Assembly (NCBI RefSeq): GCF_000227135.1
Contig: NC_018239.1
Coordinates: forward strand, 481,470 to 545,469
Direction: 5' to 3'
Length of the DNA stretch: 64,000 bases
Source: Leishmania donovani
Lineage: Eukaryota > Euglenozoa > Kinetoplastea > Trypanosomatida > Trypanosomatidae
In this document: positions 62,363 to 64,000 of the stretch, in pieces
How positions within the stretch are numbered: the stretch's first letter is position 1
Layout of the letters: every line of letters begins with the position of its first letter
Notes under the pieces: generated by a model
Database searches by the model: none
What the model was told of the DNA's origin: nothing
What the model saw: the letters and a program-made list of their open reading frames with translations, nothing else
Made by a program: the position numbers and the translations under genes

Positions 62363-64000
62363 ATGCGCAAGCCCTCGTTACAGCAGGGCACTCGCAAACC
62401 GTCGCGATCCCCGGCGGGTCCCCGCGGTATCCCTCCGGTGGTGCGCCAGGCACCCCTTTCAAGCGACCTCGACACACCGCCGCCACCGTCACGGCGTCTG
62501 CGCAGCCGCAGCAGCCTGCTTGAAACAACACCCTCGCCGCCGTCGCTCCCGCTGACAAGCGAGATCTGCATCAACGTGGTAGCAGCGCAGCCTTGTTTGC
62601 GCAGTAAGCCAGTCTTGCAGCGGCGCACCGCGTTGTCCGTGTGCAAGACCAGCGCTGTAGCGCTAGTCGCTCCGCAAACAAGCCGTGTGCTGAGCAGGAG
62701 CGAGGCTCGCCGGCGCAGGGAACACGTGCCGAAAGGGCACCCCGGAAGCCACTCCGCAGACGCGATGGCGCTGCGACGTCCAAAGGTGCGCAGTTCCGGT
62801 TGCGTAGTCAGCTCCTCGCGGCCAGCTGTGATTACCACCGATGAGCCTATTGCATCGCAGTCCTCATTGCGGATTTCACCAGACAGCTCCGCGAGCGAGT
62901 ACGCGGGCGTGACAATCCACCACGGGCCGCGGCGCCAACTCGAGGCCTTTGACCGCTCAGCTGTGCCGACGCTGGTGCTCTCCCCCGTTTCAGAAGCGGT
63001 GTCTGCGTCGTTCTCCCCGCATACGCCGCTGTTTGCACGAGAGGAAGGGGCACCGCCGATGCCGAGGGTCGCCGCTGCAGATGGCACACCAATGAGCGGC
63101 CGGGCCACCGTCACCGCCTTGTTCACGCTCCCACAGACGCTAAACATGACGCACTCATCTACTCTGTCAAGTTTGCGCGAAGCTGCGCCGACCACTGTGG
63201 AGGCAGCGCCTCTAGTCCACTTGGCACCGCTTCTCGAGTCGCGCTGCACGACCTCCTCGGGTCAGCAAAATGAGGAGCGCACAGCCGGGCACCCGTCCGC
63301 GTCGCACCATTTGACTCGCCCCAGTGCGATTGACGACTCGACAACTTCCTTCGCCTCCTTGTGGAGCCCTCCCATGCCGCCGATCGCCGTAAACAGACAA
63401 TCGACCCCATCCGTGCCGAGTATCACCGGCACCCCGGGCTATCCCACGATGATGGACACCGCTTTTCCTCCGCCAGCGGGCAGCCACGTGACCTGGTTGC
63501 CTGCCACCAACGCCCGGGACTTATCAGAATGCGCTCCCACGTCGTATCCCGAGTCATCTCCAAGCGAGCTGCAACCCCTCAACATGCCACCACTAATGGA
63601 AGGTGACGGCTCTCATCACCGCCATAGTTGCATGGCACCAGCGTCGCAGGGAACGGAGAGCAACAATGCCACACCTGCACAAGTCAAGTCGTGTCCGCTC
63701 GGTACACCGCCGCTGTCCCACAACCCTGTCGCTGAAAATCCATGTAGCACACCACCCACGGCCTCGGCACACGACGTCTCAGATGTGGTGCATATCACGC
63801 ACACCCCAGAGCAGTACCGACTGCGTTCCGTCTTGCCATCGTCAGGGCATGCTGTGAAGGCCTCGATTCCATTGCAGCGCGTCTCAGCGAGCTCCGCCTT
63901 GACTCACGGTGCGTCTGTACGTCCAACGCTCATGAGGGAGGGCGCGACTTGTGGTGAGGGCGCGAGGGTGACCTTGTCAGGCAGCGATGTCTGCACACCA
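62363..64000 (+). CDS. Ser/Pro-rich protein of unknown function, 3' partial
   Basis: From the ATG at 62363 the frame stays open for 546 codons to the window edge without a stop, so only the N-terminal part is present. It reads MRKPSLQQGTRKPSRSP and continues Ser/Pro/Thr/Ala-rich with many Arg, no membrane segment and no domain I recognise. Frequent SP and TP pairs would suit a phosphorylated, largely disordered protein. The open length, the + strand orientation and the same GC-rich third-position bias as its neighbours support real coding, although low complexity leaves some doubt about the exact start. The product cannot be named without the rest of the gene. Confidence 0.72.
   Translation, partial: MRKPSLQQGTRKPSRSPAGPRGIPPVVRQAPLSSDLDTPPPPSRRLRSRSSLLETTPSPPSLPLTSEICINVVAAQPCLRSKPVLQRRTALSVCKTSAVALVAPQTSRVLSRSEARRRREHVPKGHPGSHSADAMALRRPKVRSSGCVVSSSRPAVITTDEPIASQSSLRISPDSSASEYAGVTIHHGPRRQLEAFDRSAVPTLVLSPVSEAVSASFSPHTPLFAREEGAPPMPRVAAADGTPMSGRATVTALFTLPQTLNMTHSSTLSSLREAAPTTVEAAPLVHLAPLLESRCTTSSGQQNEERTAGHPSASHHLTRPSAIDDSTTSFASLWSPPMPPIAVNRQSTPSVPSITGTPGYPTMMDTAFPPPAGSHVTWLPATNARDLSECAPTSYPESSPSELQPLNMPPLMEGDGSHHRHSCMAPASQGTESNNATPAQVKSCPLGTPPLSHNPVAENPCSTPPTASAHDVSDVVHITHTPEQYRLRSVLPSSGHAVKASIPLQRVSASSALTHGASVRPTLMREGATCGEGARVTLSGSDVCTP

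Noticed and set aside
62188..63249. Reverse-strand open frame of 353 codons near the right end
   Set aside because: It overlaps the + strand partial gene, which stays open for 546 codons and follows the cluster's direction; the reverse product is Ser/Arg/Gly-rich without motifs.

Overview
The window looks like nuclear DNA of a Leishmania-type trypanosomatid. It is GC-rich, and long intron-free genes all lie on the + strand, so it is one directional gene cluster. Intergenic stretches of about 0.5 to 4.7 kb are full of polypyrimidine tracts followed by AG, as expected for spliced-leader trans-splicing. It also carries retroposon remnants of the kinds described in Leishmania (a degenerate ingi/L1Tc-like reverse transcriptase and a pair of SIDER-like repeats). 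I cannot fix the species. The order aminopeptidase, zinc-finger protein, PRMT1 fits my memory of Leishmania chromosome 12, but that is weak recall.

Layout. Positions 1-1000: a 12-bp minisatellite running into a wrecked M20D amidohydrolase pseudogene. 1619-9565: two genes of the Old Yellow Enzyme (OYE) family, the second a head-to-tail fusion of two OYE domains. 14295-18083: a large protein of unknown function. 20042-26972: two diverged tandem paralogues with the layout membrane anchor, split PH-like region, SMP lipid-transfer domain (TEX2/Nvj2 type). 27968-30601: a protein with two cold-shock-like segments, the first split by an insert. 32306-37132: an unusual 1608-residue ABC half-transporter. 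38863-40551: an unknown acidic protein. 40820-43000: a broken ingi/L1Tc-like retroposon with two assembly gaps; the first gap is flanked by an identical 299-bp duplication that looks like an assembly artefact. 44094-45083: a VTT/TMEM41-like membrane protein. 45585-48239: a coiled-coil RING protein. 50220-54338: an M1 aminopeptidase. 55579-56898: a RanBP2-type zinc finger plus RRM-like protein. 59842-60873: PRMT1. 62363-64000: the start of a Ser/Pro-rich protein that runs off the window.

The genes do not form one pathway. Loose themes are flavin redox chemistry (three OYE domains), membrane lipid traffic at ER contact sites (two SMP proteins and a VTT protein) and RNA-level regulation (cold-shock-like protein, zinc-finger/RRM protein, PRMT1, SIDER repeats). 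In these organisms neighbours are co-transcribed without sharing a pathway, so regulation is expected mainly after transcription through UTRs.

I found no clearly new multi-gene system. The least ordinary items are the OYE fusion with an apparently inactive second domain, the split cold-shock protein, the ABC protein with an altered signature motif, and the reverse-transcriptase fossil across the assembly gaps.
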